Below are positions 1 to 6,403 of a stretch of DNA of 6,657 nucleotides, one piece after another. The notes beneath the pieces were generated by a model. It ran no database searches. It was given only the letters and a program-made list of their open reading frames with translations, and was not told the DNA's origin. Positions within the stretch are counted from its first letter, which is position 1. The number at the start of each line of letters is the position of its first letter. Position numbers and translations under genes: made by a program. Source of the DNA: an uncultured Oscillospiraceae bacterium (lineage in GTDB: Bacteria; Bacillota; Clostridia; Oscillospirales; Oscillospiraceae); NCBI GenBank assembly GCA_947624465.1, contig CANQKJ010000119.1:1-6657 (forward strand), read 5' to 3'.

Positions 1-457
1 TGACGGTGTCCTTCACCGGCAGGGCCGGGGCCGCCGCGCCGCAGGCCGCCGCCTGGGCCACCGTGTCCTCGATCACGTCCACGGTGACGAAGGGCCGGGC
101 CCCGTCGTGGATGGCGATGAGCTTAGCCTTGCCGTCGGCCTCCAGGGTGCCCAGCCGGGCGGACTGGGTGCGGGTGTCCCCTCCCCGGATGACCTTGGTC
201 ACCTTGGTAAGGCCGGCCTCCTTGCAGAGACGCGCCGCCTCCCCCAGGGCGTCCTCCCGGACCACCACCACGATCTCGCCAATGGACGGGGCGGCCTGGA
301 AGGTCCGCAGGCAGCGGATGAGGGCGGGTTCGCCGCCCACGTCGGCAAAGATCTTATCGAAGCCCATCCGTGTGGAACTGCCCGCGGCCACCACCACGGC
401 GGAACACCGGACCTGGTCCTTTTTGCCCGTCAGCTTATGCAGCAGTTGTCTCAACAT
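1..457 (-). CDS. ispD: IspD, 2-C-methyl-D-erythritol 4-phosphate cytidylyltransferase (3' end cut off by window)
   Basis: This cytosolic enzyme transfers CMP from CTP to 2-C-methyl-D-erythritol 4-phosphate, giving CDP-ME, the third step of the non-mevalonate (MEP) isoprenoid pathway. The visible 152 residues are the N-terminal two thirds of a protein that is usually about 230 residues. The nucleotide-binding loop AAGSSTRMGFDK lies at residues 24-35 (Arg30 and Lys35 match the conserved CTP-contacting positions), followed by GG..TRTQSARLG at 92-103, IHDGARPFV at 116-124 and the AAPALPVKDTV strand from 142. The ATG at 457-455 is chosen because GGAGG sits 8 bases upstream (466-470) and the nucleotide loop then falls at the usual distance from the N-terminus. 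It lies 64 bases downstream of carD, separated by a terminator-like hairpin, with no clear promoter of its own. The order carD-ispD is known from other bacteria. Identification is secure; only the C-terminus is missing. Confidence 0.95.
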   Translation of the reverse strand, partial: MLRQLLHKLTGKKDQVRCSAVVVAAGSSTRMGFDKIFADVGGEPALIRCLRTFQAAPSIGEIVVVVREDALGEAARLCKEAGLTKVTKVIRGGDTRTQSARLGTLEADGKAKLIAIHDGARPFVTVDVIEDTVAQAAACGAAAPALPVKDTV

Positions 458-489
458 AGCGATAGCCTCCAAACAAATATCCGTACGCG

Positions 490-513
490 AAAAAGGAGCC
501 CTCCCGGCTCCTT
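490..513 (-). terminator. Intrinsic terminator after carD
   Basis: On the minus strand an 8-bp perfect stem (AAGGAGCC 506-513 pairing with GGCTCCTT 493-500, as read 5'->3' on that strand) encloses a 5-base loop and runs straight into a T5 tract (490-494, the last two T being part of the stem). It begins 8 bases past the carD stop codon, which is typical of a Rho-independent terminator. Because ispD starts only 33 bases further on, the hairpin either ends the carD transcript or acts as a leaky attenuator that lowers ispD expression. Confidence 0.7.
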
Positions 514-521
514 CCGCTCGA

Positions 522-1001
522 TCACTGACGCAGTACGCTGTCCACGCTGGCCTCCACCGTCTCATAGGGCAGGCTCTGGGCCAAAACCAGCTCAGAGATG
601 AGGATCTGCTTGGCCATGTGGAGCATCTTCCGCTCTCCGTTGGAGAGACCCCGCTGGCTCTCCCGGGCCATAAGGCCCTTGATCACCTTTGCGACCTCCA
701 GCAGGTCGCCGCTCTTCAGCCGCACCATGTTCTCACGGTAACGGCGGTTCCAGTTCTGCGTCATGTCCACCTCCAGGTGTTCCATGGCGCTGAGAATGTC
801 CTCCGCTTCCTCTCCGGTCACCACCGGCCTGACGCCGATCTCCTCGGTGCTCCCAGTGGGGATCATGACCATCATGCTTCCGGCGGACAGCTTCAGCAGG
901 TAGTAGTCCTGGGTCTGTCCAGCCACTTTGCGTTGGACGATGGAATCGATGATCCCGGCTCCGTGCATGGGATGGACCACCTTATCCCCGACCTGATACA
1001 C
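522..1001 (-). CDS. carD: CarD family RNA polymerase-binding transcription regulator
   Basis: CarD/CdnL proteins bind the RNA polymerase beta subunit and the upstream edge of the transcription bubble and stabilise open complexes, notably at rRNA and other strong promoters. At 159 residues this one has the usual length. The N-terminal Tudor-like polymerase-interacting domain covers about residues 1-60 and opens with YQVGDKVVHPMHGAG (2-16), the family signature. The helical C-terminal DNA-binding domain follows, with NWNRRYRE (83-90); Trp84 is in the place of the tryptophan that wedges into the bubble in mycobacterial and Thermus CarD. The start is GTG at 1001-999: it lies 7 bases after an excellent Shine-Dalgarno sequence and the domain begins right there. 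The open frame continues upstream to an ATG at 1130, but that would place the promoter and Shine-Dalgarno inside the gene. It has its own promoter and terminator and is followed by ispD. Confidence 0.93.
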   Translation of the reverse strand: MYQVGDKVVHPMHGAGIIDSIVQRKVAGQTQDYYLLKLSAGSMMVMIPTGSTEEIGVRPVVTGEEAEDILSAMEHLEVDMTQNWNRRYRENMVRLKSGDLLEVAKVIKGLMARESQRGLSNGERKMLHMAKQILISELVLAQSLPYETVEASVDSVLRQ

Positions 1002-1004
1002 ACC

Positions 1005-1014
1005 ATCACCTCCT
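1005..1014 (-). promoter_or_regulatory. Extended ribosome binding site deciding the carD GTG start
   Basis: The minus strand reads AGGAGGTGAT, ten consecutive bases complementary to the 3' end of bacterial 16S rRNA (known anti-Shine-Dalgarno), 7 bases before the GTG at 1001. This match is longer than at any other gene in the window and fixes the start. An overlapping ATG three bases before the GTG (minus strand ATGGTG) is out of frame with carD. Confidence 0.85.
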
Positions 1015-1037
1015 AATGAGTATACAATTTCATTCGT

Positions 1038-1066
1038 AGTATACTTGATTCCAACCCGATTTGCAA
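1038..1066 (-). promoter_or_regulatory. Sigma-A type promoter for carD
   Basis: On the minus strand a -35 box TTGCAA (1061-1066, 4 of 6 consensus) is followed by exactly 17 bases and a -10 box TATACT (1038-1043, 5 of 6). Initiation would be expected near 1030-1033, giving a leader of about 30 bases that contains the Shine-Dalgarno sequence. The A-rich stretch just upstream (1070-1083) occupies the position of an UP element. It lies between the terminator of the FAH gene and carD, so carD is transcribed separately from the clp-lon-engB block. Confidence 0.75.
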
Positions 1067-1069
1067 GTG

Positions 1070-1126
1070 TTTTTCGGAATTTTGTTAAAGTTTTTGAAAT
1101 TTTGCACCGCTTTTCCAGGAAATTTT
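1070..1126 (-). promoter_or_regulatory. Phased A-tract array / UP-element-like region upstream of the carD promoter
   Basis: Six runs of four or five A (minus strand) lie at 1070-1074, 1080-1083, 1091-1095, 1100-1103, 1111-1114 and 1123-1126. Their centres span 52.5 bp in five steps, an average of 10.5 bp, matching one helical turn. From established DNA physics such phasing causes intrinsic curvature. The first tract falls at about -39 to -43 relative to the carD start, where the alpha subunit of RNA polymerase binds a proximal UP element. The tracts are seen directly; curvature and activation are inference. Confidence 0.55.
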
Positions 1127-1173
1127 CCACAAATTATTTAATTTTGACAAAAACCGCCATGACTTTGGCCGCG

Positions 1174-1206
1174 AAAATCCCCGGCGGAGGGTCTCTCCGC
1201 CGGGGA
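1174..1206 (-). terminator. Strong intrinsic terminator ending the clp-lon-engB-FAH block
   Basis: A perfect 12-bp, GC-rich stem (1195-1206 pairing with 1178-1189) closes a 5-base loop (1190-1194). On the minus strand it is followed by T4 (1174-1177). It begins 8 bases after the stop codon of the FAH gene and 173 bases before the expected carD start of transcription. This is the best terminator in the window and separates the two transcription units. Confidence 0.85.
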
Positions 1207-1213
1207 AAACTGC

Positions 1214-1966
1214 TCAGATCACGTGGTTCACCAGCACACCCACGCCCTCGATGTCCACCTCCACCGTGTCGCCGGGGACCATGGGGCCGATGCCCGCCGG
1301 GGTGCCGGTGGCGATCACATCCCCCGGCTCCAGGGTCATGGAGGCGGTGATGAACTCGATGAGCCTGGGCACACCGGTGATGAAGTCGGCGGTGTTCCCC
1401 CGCTGGACCGCCTTGCCGTTGAGACGGGTCTCCACCTTCAGCGCGGAGGGGTCCGTCTCGTCGGTGATCCAGGGGCCTATGGGACAGAACCCGTCCATGG
1501 ATTTGCCCCGTGTCCACTGGCCGTCATGCTGCTGCACGTCCCGGGCGGTGACGTCGTTCAGGCAGGTATAGCCCAGCACACAGTCTGCAAAGTCTTTTGC
1601 CTTTACATCCTTTGCCCGGCGCTTGATGACCACCGCCAACTCCCCCTCATAGTCCAGCCGCTTGACGAAGGAGGGCGCGTGGACGGCCCCCTCATGCTTG
1701 TTGACGGTGTTGGGGCCTTTGAGGAACAGCATGGGAAAGCCGGGCGGCTCCGTCCCCATCTCCCGGGCGTGGTCGGCGTAGTTTTTGCCCACGCAGACGA
1801 TCTTGGAGGGCTCGCAGGGGGCCAGCAGCCTGCATCCGCTGAGGGGCAGACTGCCGCCGTCGTACTCGACGCCCTCGTAGGGGGCCTTTTTCAGGGAGAG
1901 GACTTCCTCCCCCTTCACCACACCCCAGGCCGGGCCGCGAAGGCCCTCAAAACGCACATATTTCAC
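1214..1966 (-). CDS. Fumarylacetoacetate hydrolase (FAH) family enzyme
   Basis: FAH-fold enzymes are metal-dependent and act on 2-oxo or beta-diketo acids: acylpyruvate hydrolysis, oxaloacetate decarboxylation or tautomerisation, or isomerisation in aromatic catabolism. The 250-residue protein resembles the short FAHD1/YisK-like branch: a small N-terminal domain (about 1-50), KIVCVGKNYADHA at 55-67, the metal ligands Glu107 and Glu109 in DYEGEL plus Asp138 in NDVTARD, GKSMDGF at 154-160, and ATGTPAGIG at 219-227. All expected metal-binding positions are present, so it should be active; the substrate cannot be told from sequence. The start is GTG at 1966-1964, with GGAGGG 6 bases upstream, inside the end of engB. 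The start overlaps the engB stop by 4 bases (GTGA), so translation is probably coupled. No other catabolic gene is nearby, which argues against a dedicated aromatic pathway and for a general role such as clearing enol-oxaloacetate or acylpyruvates. Confidence 0.9.
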   Translation of the reverse strand: MKYVRFEGLRGPAWGVVKGEEVLSLKKAPYEGVEYDGGSLPLSGCRLLAPCEPSKIVCVGKNYADHAREMGTEPPGFPMLFLKGPNTVNKHEGAVHAPSFVKRLDYEGELAVVIKRRAKDVKAKDFADCVLGYTCLNDVTARDVQQHDGQWTRGKSMDGFCPIGPWITDETDPSALKVETRLNGKAVQRGNTADFITGVPRLIEFITASMTLEPGDVIATGTPAGIGPMVPGDTVEVDIEGVGVLVNHVI

Positions 1967-2562
1967 AGCGTTCCCTCCATATGCTCCAAAATGAGGCCCA
2001 GCAGGCGGTCCCTGCCCTCCCCCTTCTCGGCGGAAAAGGACACCAGTGGGACCCGGTCGGGCAGTTCCAGCGTCTCCCGAATCAGCGCCAGATTGCCCTC
2101 GATCTCGCTTTTTTTCAGCTTGTCCAGCTTATTCCCCACCACCACATAGGGCTGGCCGGTACTCAAAAACAGGTCGGACATGGTGCGGTCGTCGGCGGTG
2201 GGCTTATGGCGGGAATCAACCACCAGTACGCCCAGGGCCATCCGGCCCGCGCCGGCGAACCACTGCTCCATCAGCCGGCCCCAGCGGTCCCGCTCCGCCT
2301 TGGACACCTGAGCGTAGCCATACCCCGGCAAATCCACCAGGTAGAGCCTGCCGTCGACGCGGAAATAGTTGATGTGGGTGGTCTTGCCGGGGGCGGCTCC
2401 CACCCTTGCGAAATTCTTCCGGTTCAGCAGCCGGTTGATGACCGACGACTTGCCAACGTTGGACCGCCCCGCGAACACCGCCTGGGGCAGCCCGTCCCGG
2501 ATGAAATCGGCGGGCTTTGCCGCCGAGCGGACGAACTCCGCCTTGTTCCAATTCACCGCCAT
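1963..2562 (-). CDS. engB: EngB/YsxC ribosome biogenesis GTPase
   Basis: EngB (YsxC, YihA) is a TRAFAC-class GTPase required for late assembly of the 50S subunit and essential in several bacteria. The 199-residue protein has the usual length and all G motifs: G1 GRSNVGKS at 32-39, G2 region PGKTTHINYF at 58-67, G3 DLPGYG at 77-82, G4 NKLD at 144-147 and G5 SFSA at 175-178. GRSNVGKSS and DLPGYGYA are diagnostic for this family. G4 begins with Asn, where EngB proteins commonly have Thr; this is the general GTPase consensus and should still select guanine. The ATG at 2562 follows the lon stop by 7 bases, and its GAGGT ribosome binding site (2567-2571) overlaps that stop codon, which indicates coupling to lon. 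lon-engB order is also found in Bacillus subtilis. Confidence 0.97.
   Translation of the reverse strand: MAVNWNKAEFVRSAAKPADFIRDGLPQAVFAGRSNVGKSSVINRLLNRKNFARVGAAPGKTTHINYFRVDGRLYLVDLPGYGYAQVSKAERDRWGRLMEQWFAGAGRMALGVLVVDSRHKPTADDRTMSDLFLSTGQPYVVVGNKLDKLKKSEIEGNLALIRETLELPDRVPLVSFSAEKGEGRDRLLGLILEHMEGTL
1973..1978 (-). promoter_or_regulatory. Ribosome binding site of the FAH gene inside the engB 3' end
   Basis: GGAGGG on the minus strand lies 6 bases before the GTG start at 1966 and within the last codons of engB. Together with the GTGA start/stop overlap it supports this GTG as the start and suggests that ribosomes finishing EngB re-initiate on the FAH gene. Confidence 0.7.
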
Positions 2563-2569
2563 GGGGACC

Positions 2570-4966
2570 TCACTGGCACAGGCCGATGGCGTCCCCGGCG
2601 GCGTGGGGCTGACCGGCCGCCACGGCGGCCTGCCCCCTGGGCGCGGCGGGCGCGCCGGCCAGCGCCTCCGCCAGAGCCTCGTCCGCCCGGCGGATGGGCA
2701 CGAACCTGAGCGCCGCCCGGACCGTCTGGTCGATGTCGTCCAGGTCCTTCACGTTGTCGGCGGGGATGAGCACGGTGGCGATGTGATTGCGCAGGGCGGC
2801 CATGGTCTTCTCCCGCAGGCCGCCGATGGCCAGCACCCGCCCCCGGAGGGTGATCTCCCCCGTCATGGCCACATCCCGCCGGACAGGCGCGCCGGTGAGG
2901 GCGGACACCATAGCGGTGGCGATGGCCACCCCGGCGGAGGGGCCGTCCTTGGGCACCGCGCCCTCGGGGAAGTGGACGTGGATGTCCTTGGTCTTGTAGA
3001 AGTCCTCCGCCACGCCAAGACGGTCCGCGTGGGCGCGGATGAAGGAGAGGGCCGCCTGGGCGGACTCCTTCATCACGTCTCCCAGGTTGCCGGTCAGGTT
3101 GACCTTGCCGGCGCCGGGGACCACATTGACCTCCACCTCCAGGATCTCACCGCCGGCGGAGGTCCAGGCAAGACCGTTGACCACGCCGACCAGAGGCTCC
3201 CGCTCCGGGGTCTCGTCCTGATAGCGCCGGGGACCCAGCAGTTCCTGCAGGTCTCCCTCGGTGACGGTCAGCCGCCTCTCCCCGTCCCGGACACGCCTCA
3301 CCGCCGCCTTCCGGCACAGAGCGGCCAGCCGCCGCTCCAGCAGACGCACGCCGGACTCTCTCGTGTATCCGGCGATGATGGCGAGGATGGCCTCGTCGGT
3401 GATCTTCAGGCCGGCCCTAGTCAGTCCGTGGCGTTTCAGTTCCCGTGGCAGCAGATGGCGTTTGGCGATCTCCAGCTTCTCCCGGTCGGTGTAGCTGGGC
3501 AGCTCGATGACCTCCATCCGGTCCAGCAGGGGCTTGGGGATGGTGTCGGTGGTGTTGGCGGTGGTAATGAACATCACATCGGACAGGTCGAAGGGCAGCT
3601 CCAGATAGTGGTCCCGGAAGGTGGAATTCTGTTCCCCGTCCAGCACCTCCAGCAGGGCGGCCGCCGGGTCACCCCGGTGGTCGGCCCCCACCTTGTCGAT
3701 CTCGTCCAGCAGCAGCACCGGATTGGAGCTGCCCGCCTGTTTGACGCCGGCGATGATCCGCCCCGGCATGGCGCCGATATAGGTCTTGCGGTGGCCGCGG
3801 ATGTCCGCCTCGTCCCGGATGCCGCCCAGGGAGATACGGGCCAGCTTGCGGTTCATGGCCCTGGCCACGCTCATGGCGATGGAGGTCTTGCCCACTCCCG
3901 GCGGGCCCACCAGGCAGATGATCTGCCCTTTCAGGTCGGGGGAGAGCTGCTTCACCGCCACGAACTCCAGGATGCGCTCCTTCACCTTATCCAGGCCGTA
4001 GTGGTCGGCGTCCAGCACTTTGGACACGGCGTGTACGCTGACCCGCTCTTTGGTCTTTTTGTTCCAGGGCAGCTCCAGGCAGGTGTCAAGATACCCCCGG
4101 ATCACCGCTCCCTCGGCGGAGCCGAAGGGCTGCTTCTCCAGGTGTTTGATCTCCTTCTCCAGCTTGGCGCGGACCTCGTCGGGCAGATCGGCCTCCGCCA
4201 CCCTGCAGCGGTACTCGCCGATCTCGTCCCGGTCCTCGTCCTCGCCCAGCTCCCGCTGGATGACCCGCAGCTGCTCCCGCAGGAAGTAGTCCCGCTGGCT
4301 GGCGGCCACCTGCTCGTGGACCTTGGACGCAAGCTCGGTCTCCGCCTCCAGGATCTCCACCTCCCGGCCCAGAATGCGGCACAGCAGACTGATCCGCCAG
4401 GCAGGGCGCAGCTCCTCCAGCACCGCCTGTTTGTCCTCGAACCGCAGGGGCAGGTTCTGTGCGGCGTAGTCGGAGATATAGGCCGGATCGTCGCTGGCCA
4501 GCATCTTTAGATAGACCTCCGGCGGCACCCGGTCGGACAGCTCGGTATACCGCTCCATGTGGGCGTACACCTGGCGGATGGCGGCCTCGGTGCGGGAGGA
4601 ATTGCCCCGCAGCGTCTCCGGCGCGGGCAGATATTCCACCTCCGCCGTCAGATAGGGCTCGGTGGCGGTGAGCCGCGCCATGCGGCCCCGGCTGCGGCCC
4701 TCCACCATCACCCGGACGCTGTTCTCCGGCAGGCGGAGGATCTGCTTCACATCGGCGATAGTACCGATGGTGTAAAGGTCTTTCTCCTGCGGGTTCTCCA
4801 CGGTCACGTCCCGCTGGGTCACCAGGAAGATGGCCCGGTTCTCCGCCATGGAGGCCTCCAGCGCCTTGATGGACGCCTCACGCCCCACGTCGAAGTGCAG
4901 GATCAGTTGTGGAAATACAGTCAGTCCCCGCAGCGCCAGCGCGGGCATCACGGTATGGTCGCTCAT
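2570..4966 (-). CDS. lon: Lon (LonA) ATP-dependent protease
   Basis: Lon is a cytosolic hexameric AAA+ serine protease that degrades misfolded and regulatory proteins. At 798 residues it has normal length. In order: N-terminal substrate-binding domain with long helical segment (about 7-300), Walker [10 protein letters not shown] at 354-362, Walker B LLLDEID at 418-424, a likely arginine finger at Arg483 in LLDRMEVI, sensor-2 Arg541 in TRESGVR, then the protease domain with nucleophile Ser677 in PKDGPSAG and Lys720 in GGLREK, the Ser-Lys dyad. The absence of a transmembrane insertion marks it as LonA and not LonB. The ATG at 4966 is supported by GGAGGG 5 bases upstream (4972-4977). The last 30 or so residues form an Ala/Pro/Gly-rich tail of unknown function. 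It lies 57 bases after clpX and 7 before engB. I see no CIRCE or other heat-shock operator next to it. Confidence 0.98.
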   Translation of the reverse strand: MSDHTVMPALALRGLTVFPQLILHFDVGREASIKALEASMAENRAIFLVTQRDVTVENPQEKDLYTIGTIADVKQILRLPENSVRVMVEGRSRGRMARLTATEPYLTAEVEYLPAPETLRGNSSRTEAAIRQVYAHMERYTELSDRVPPEVYLKMLASDDPAYISDYAAQNLPLRFEDKQAVLEELRPAWRISLLCRILGREVEILEAETELASKVHEQVAASQRDYFLREQLRVIQRELGEDEDRDEIGEYRCRVAEADLPDEVRAKLEKEIKHLEKQPFGSAEGAVIRGYLDTCLELPWNKKTKERVSVHAVSKVLDADHYGLDKVKERILEFVAVKQLSPDLKGQIICLVGPPGVGKTSIAMSVARAMNRKLARISLGGIRDEADIRGHRKTYIGAMPGRIIAGVKQAGSSNPVLLLDEIDKVGADHRGDPAAALLEVLDGEQNSTFRDHYLELPFDLSDVMFITTANTTDTIPKPLLDRMEVIELPSYTDREKLEIAKRHLLPRELKRHGLTRAGLKITDEAILAIIAGYTRESGVRLLERRLAALCRKAAVRRVRDGERRLTVTEGDLQELLGPRRYQDETPEREPLVGVVNGLAWTSAGGEILEVEVNVVPGAGKVNLTGNLGDVMKESAQAALSFIRAHADRLGVAEDFYKTKDIHVHFPEGAVPKDGPSAGVAIATAMVSALTGAPVRRDVAMTGEITLRGRVLAIGGLREKTMAALRNHIATVLIPADNVKDLDDIDQTVRAALRFVPIRRADEALAEALAGAPAAPRGQAAVAAGQPHAAGDAIGLCQ

Positions 4967-4984
4967 ACGATCCCTCCTCTATGG

Positions 4985-5016
4985 GAAAAGAGGGGCGGAC
5001 AATACGCCCACCCCTC
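4985..5016 (-). terminator. Weak terminator or attenuator hairpin between clpX and lon
   Basis: Just after the clpX stop codon the minus strand has GAGGGGTGGGCG (5005-5016), able to pair with CGCCCCTC (4990-4997) across a 7-base loop, with a 3- to 4-base bulge depending on the register; the simplest perfect core is GGGCG with CGCCC. T4 follows at 4986-4989. The bulge and short T-run suggest partial termination or an mRNA 3'-end processing element, and not a full stop, since lon has no evident promoter in this gap. Confidence 0.45.
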
Positions 5017-5023
5017 AGCGCGT

Positions 5024-6337
5024 TTACGATACGTTCCCCTGCGGCGCGGCCTTGCCGCCCTTCTCCGCGTGGAGGTCTGCGCCCCCCAGCCGGTGACGGG
5101 CGGGTCTCCCCTCCTGGCGGACGATCTCGGGCCGGCCCGTCCCCCGGATGGCGTCCCCGGTGATGACCACCTTGACGATGCTCTCGTCCGACGGCACGTC
5201 GTACATAATGGGGGTCATGGTCTCCTCCAGCACCGCCCGGAGGCCTCGTGCGCCGATCTTCCGCTCCAGCGCCTTGTCGGCGGCGGCGTCCAGCGCGTCG
5301 GGGGTGAACTCCAGCTCCACGTCGTCATAGTCAAGCAGCTTGATATACTGCTTCACCAGGGCATTCTTGGGCTCGGTGAGGATGCGGACCAGCTCCGGCC
5401 GGCCCAGCGCGCTCAGGGTGGTGATGACGGGCAGACGGCCCACCAGCTCGGGGATGATGCCGAATTTCAGCAGGTCGTGGGGCTGGACGGATTTCAGCAC
5501 GTTGGAGTTTTCCCGCTCCTTGGCGGTCTTCACGTCGGCGCCGAAGCCGATGGTCTTCTGGTCCATGCGCCGCTCCACGATCTTCTCCAGCCCGTCGAAA
5601 GCGCCGCCGCAGATGAACAGGATGTTCTTGGTGTCGATCTGCAAAAAGTCCTGGTGGGGGTGCTTGCGGCCGCCCTGGGGCGGGACGTTGGCCACGGTGC
5701 CCTCCAAGATTTTCAGCAGGGCCTGCTGGACGCCCTCGCCGGACACGTCCCGGGTGATGGAGGTGTTCTCGCTCTTCCGGGCGATCTTGTCGATCTCGTC
5801 CACGTAGATGATGCCCCGCTCTGCCAGCTCGATGTCGTAGTCGGCGGCCTGGACCAGCCGCAGCAGGATGTTCTCCACGTCGTCGCCCACGTAGCCGGCC
5901 TCGGTGAGAGTGGTGGCGTCGGCGATGGCGAAGGGGACCTTCAAGATACGGGCCAGCGTCTGCGCGAACAGCGTCTTGCCGCAGCCGGTGGGACCGATCA
6001 TCAGGATGTTGCTCTTTTGCAGCTCCACATCGTCCCCGCCGCCGAAATAGATACGCTTGTAGTGGTTGTACACCGCCACGGACAGGGCCTTTTTGGCGTC
6101 CTCCTGGCCGATGACATACTGGTCCAGCACCTCGACCATCTCTTTTGGGGTGGGGATGACGTCGGGCACATCCCGGACCGTATCCACATTGTCCTGGCCC
6201 TCGTCCAGGATATCCATGCACAGGTGGACGCACTCGTTGCAGATATAGGCTCCCGGCCCGGCGATGATCCGCTCCACCTGCTCCTGGTGCTTGCCGCAGA
6301 AGGAGCAGCGCACGGACCGGTAATCGTCTCTTGCCAT
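5024..6337 (-). CDS. clpX: ClpX, ATPase and substrate-unfolding subunit of ClpXP protease
   Basis: ClpX is a hexameric AAA+ unfoldase that recognises tagged proteins and threads them into ClpP. The 437-residue protein has the N-terminal zinc-binding domain with Cys11, Cys14, Cys33 and Cys36, Walker A GPTGCGKT at 115-122, pore-1 loop GYVG at 148-151, Walker B IIYVDEID at 176-183, pore-2 region RDVSGEG at 196-202, the RKH loop at 224-226, the ClpP-docking tripeptide IGF at 263-265 and sensor-2 GARGLR at 362-367. Presence of the zinc domain and IGF loop separates it from HslU. The ATG at 6337 follows AAGGAAG (6344-6350) by 6 bases. The protein carries a basic, Gly/Ala-rich C-terminal tail (about 403-437), somewhat longer than in well-known homologues. 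Directly downstream of clpP, upstream of lon. Confidence 0.98.
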   Translation of the reverse strand: MARDDYRSVRCSFCGKHQEQVERIIAGPGAYICNECVHLCMDILDEGQDNVDTVRDVPDVIPTPKEMVEVLDQYVIGQEDAKKALSVAVYNHYKRIYFGGGDDVELQKSNILMIGPTGCGKTLFAQTLARILKVPFAIADATTLTEAGYVGDDVENILLRLVQAADYDIELAERGIIYVDEIDKIARKSENTSITRDVSGEGVQQALLKILEGTVANVPPQGGRKHPHQDFLQIDTKNILFICGGAFDGLEKIVERRMDQKTIGFGADVKTAKERENSNVLKSVQPHDLLKFGIIPELVGRLPVITTLSALGRPELVRILTEPKNALVKQYIKLLDYDDVELEFTPDALDAAADKALERKIGARGLRAVLEETMTPIMYDVPSDESIVKVVITGDAIRGTGRPEIVRQEGRPARHRLGGADLHAEKGGKAAPQGNVS

Positions 6338-6365
6338 AAGAATCTTCCTTTCGGGTCAAACGGGC

Positions 6366-6389
6366 AAAGAGCGGAGGTCTCCTCCGCTC
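6366..6389 (-). terminator. Hairpin between clpP and clpX, possible attenuator
   Basis: A perfect 9-bp stem, GAGCGGAGG (6381-6389 on the minus strand) with CCTCCGCTC (6369-6377), closes a 3-base loop. On the minus strand only T3 follows (6366-6368), broken by G. It starts 14 bases after the clpP stop codon. The strong stem with a poor T-tract suits a leaky terminator or a 3'-end stabiliser that would give more clpP than clpX mRNA. I see no complete promoter for clpX between this hairpin and the gene. Confidence 0.5.
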
Positions 6390-6403
6390 CCTTCCCTGTC
6401 CGT

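Noticed and set aside
6..1016. A 336-codon plus-strand open frame opposite ispD and carD
   Set aside because: It crosses two well-identified genes and the terminator between them, and its composition is low-complexity Arg/Ser/Ala then His/Leu. It is a shadow frame.
1002..1130. Longer carD starting at the ATG at 1130
   Set aside because: The extra 43 residues are Lys/Thr/Phe-rich and unlike CarD, and the stretch contains the -35/-10 boxes and the Shine-Dalgarno sequence. The GTG at 1001 fits the domain start.
1122..1150. A second possible promoter upstream of carD, TTGTCA-17-GAAAAT on the minus strand
   Set aside because: The -35 is good but the -10 matches only 4 of 6, and such matches arise easily in AT-rich DNA. 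It was not listed as a feature; transcript mapping could revive it.
1223..2149. A 308-codon plus-strand open frame opposite the FAH gene and engB
   Set aside because: It is antisense to two proteins with complete catalytic motifs and has no similarity that I recognise.
2369..4510. A 713-codon open frame on the plus strand opposite lon
   Set aside because: It lies wholly antisense to engB and lon, whose motifs are intact. Its translation is rich in Gly, His, Gln, Leu and Asp with no recognisable domain, as expected for the complement of GC-rich codons. No ribosome binding site or promoter was seen for it.
5331..6359. A 342-codon minus-strand open frame overlapping clpX in another frame
   Set aside because: Arg/Gly/Pro-rich shadow of clpX; the true frame carries all ClpX motifs.
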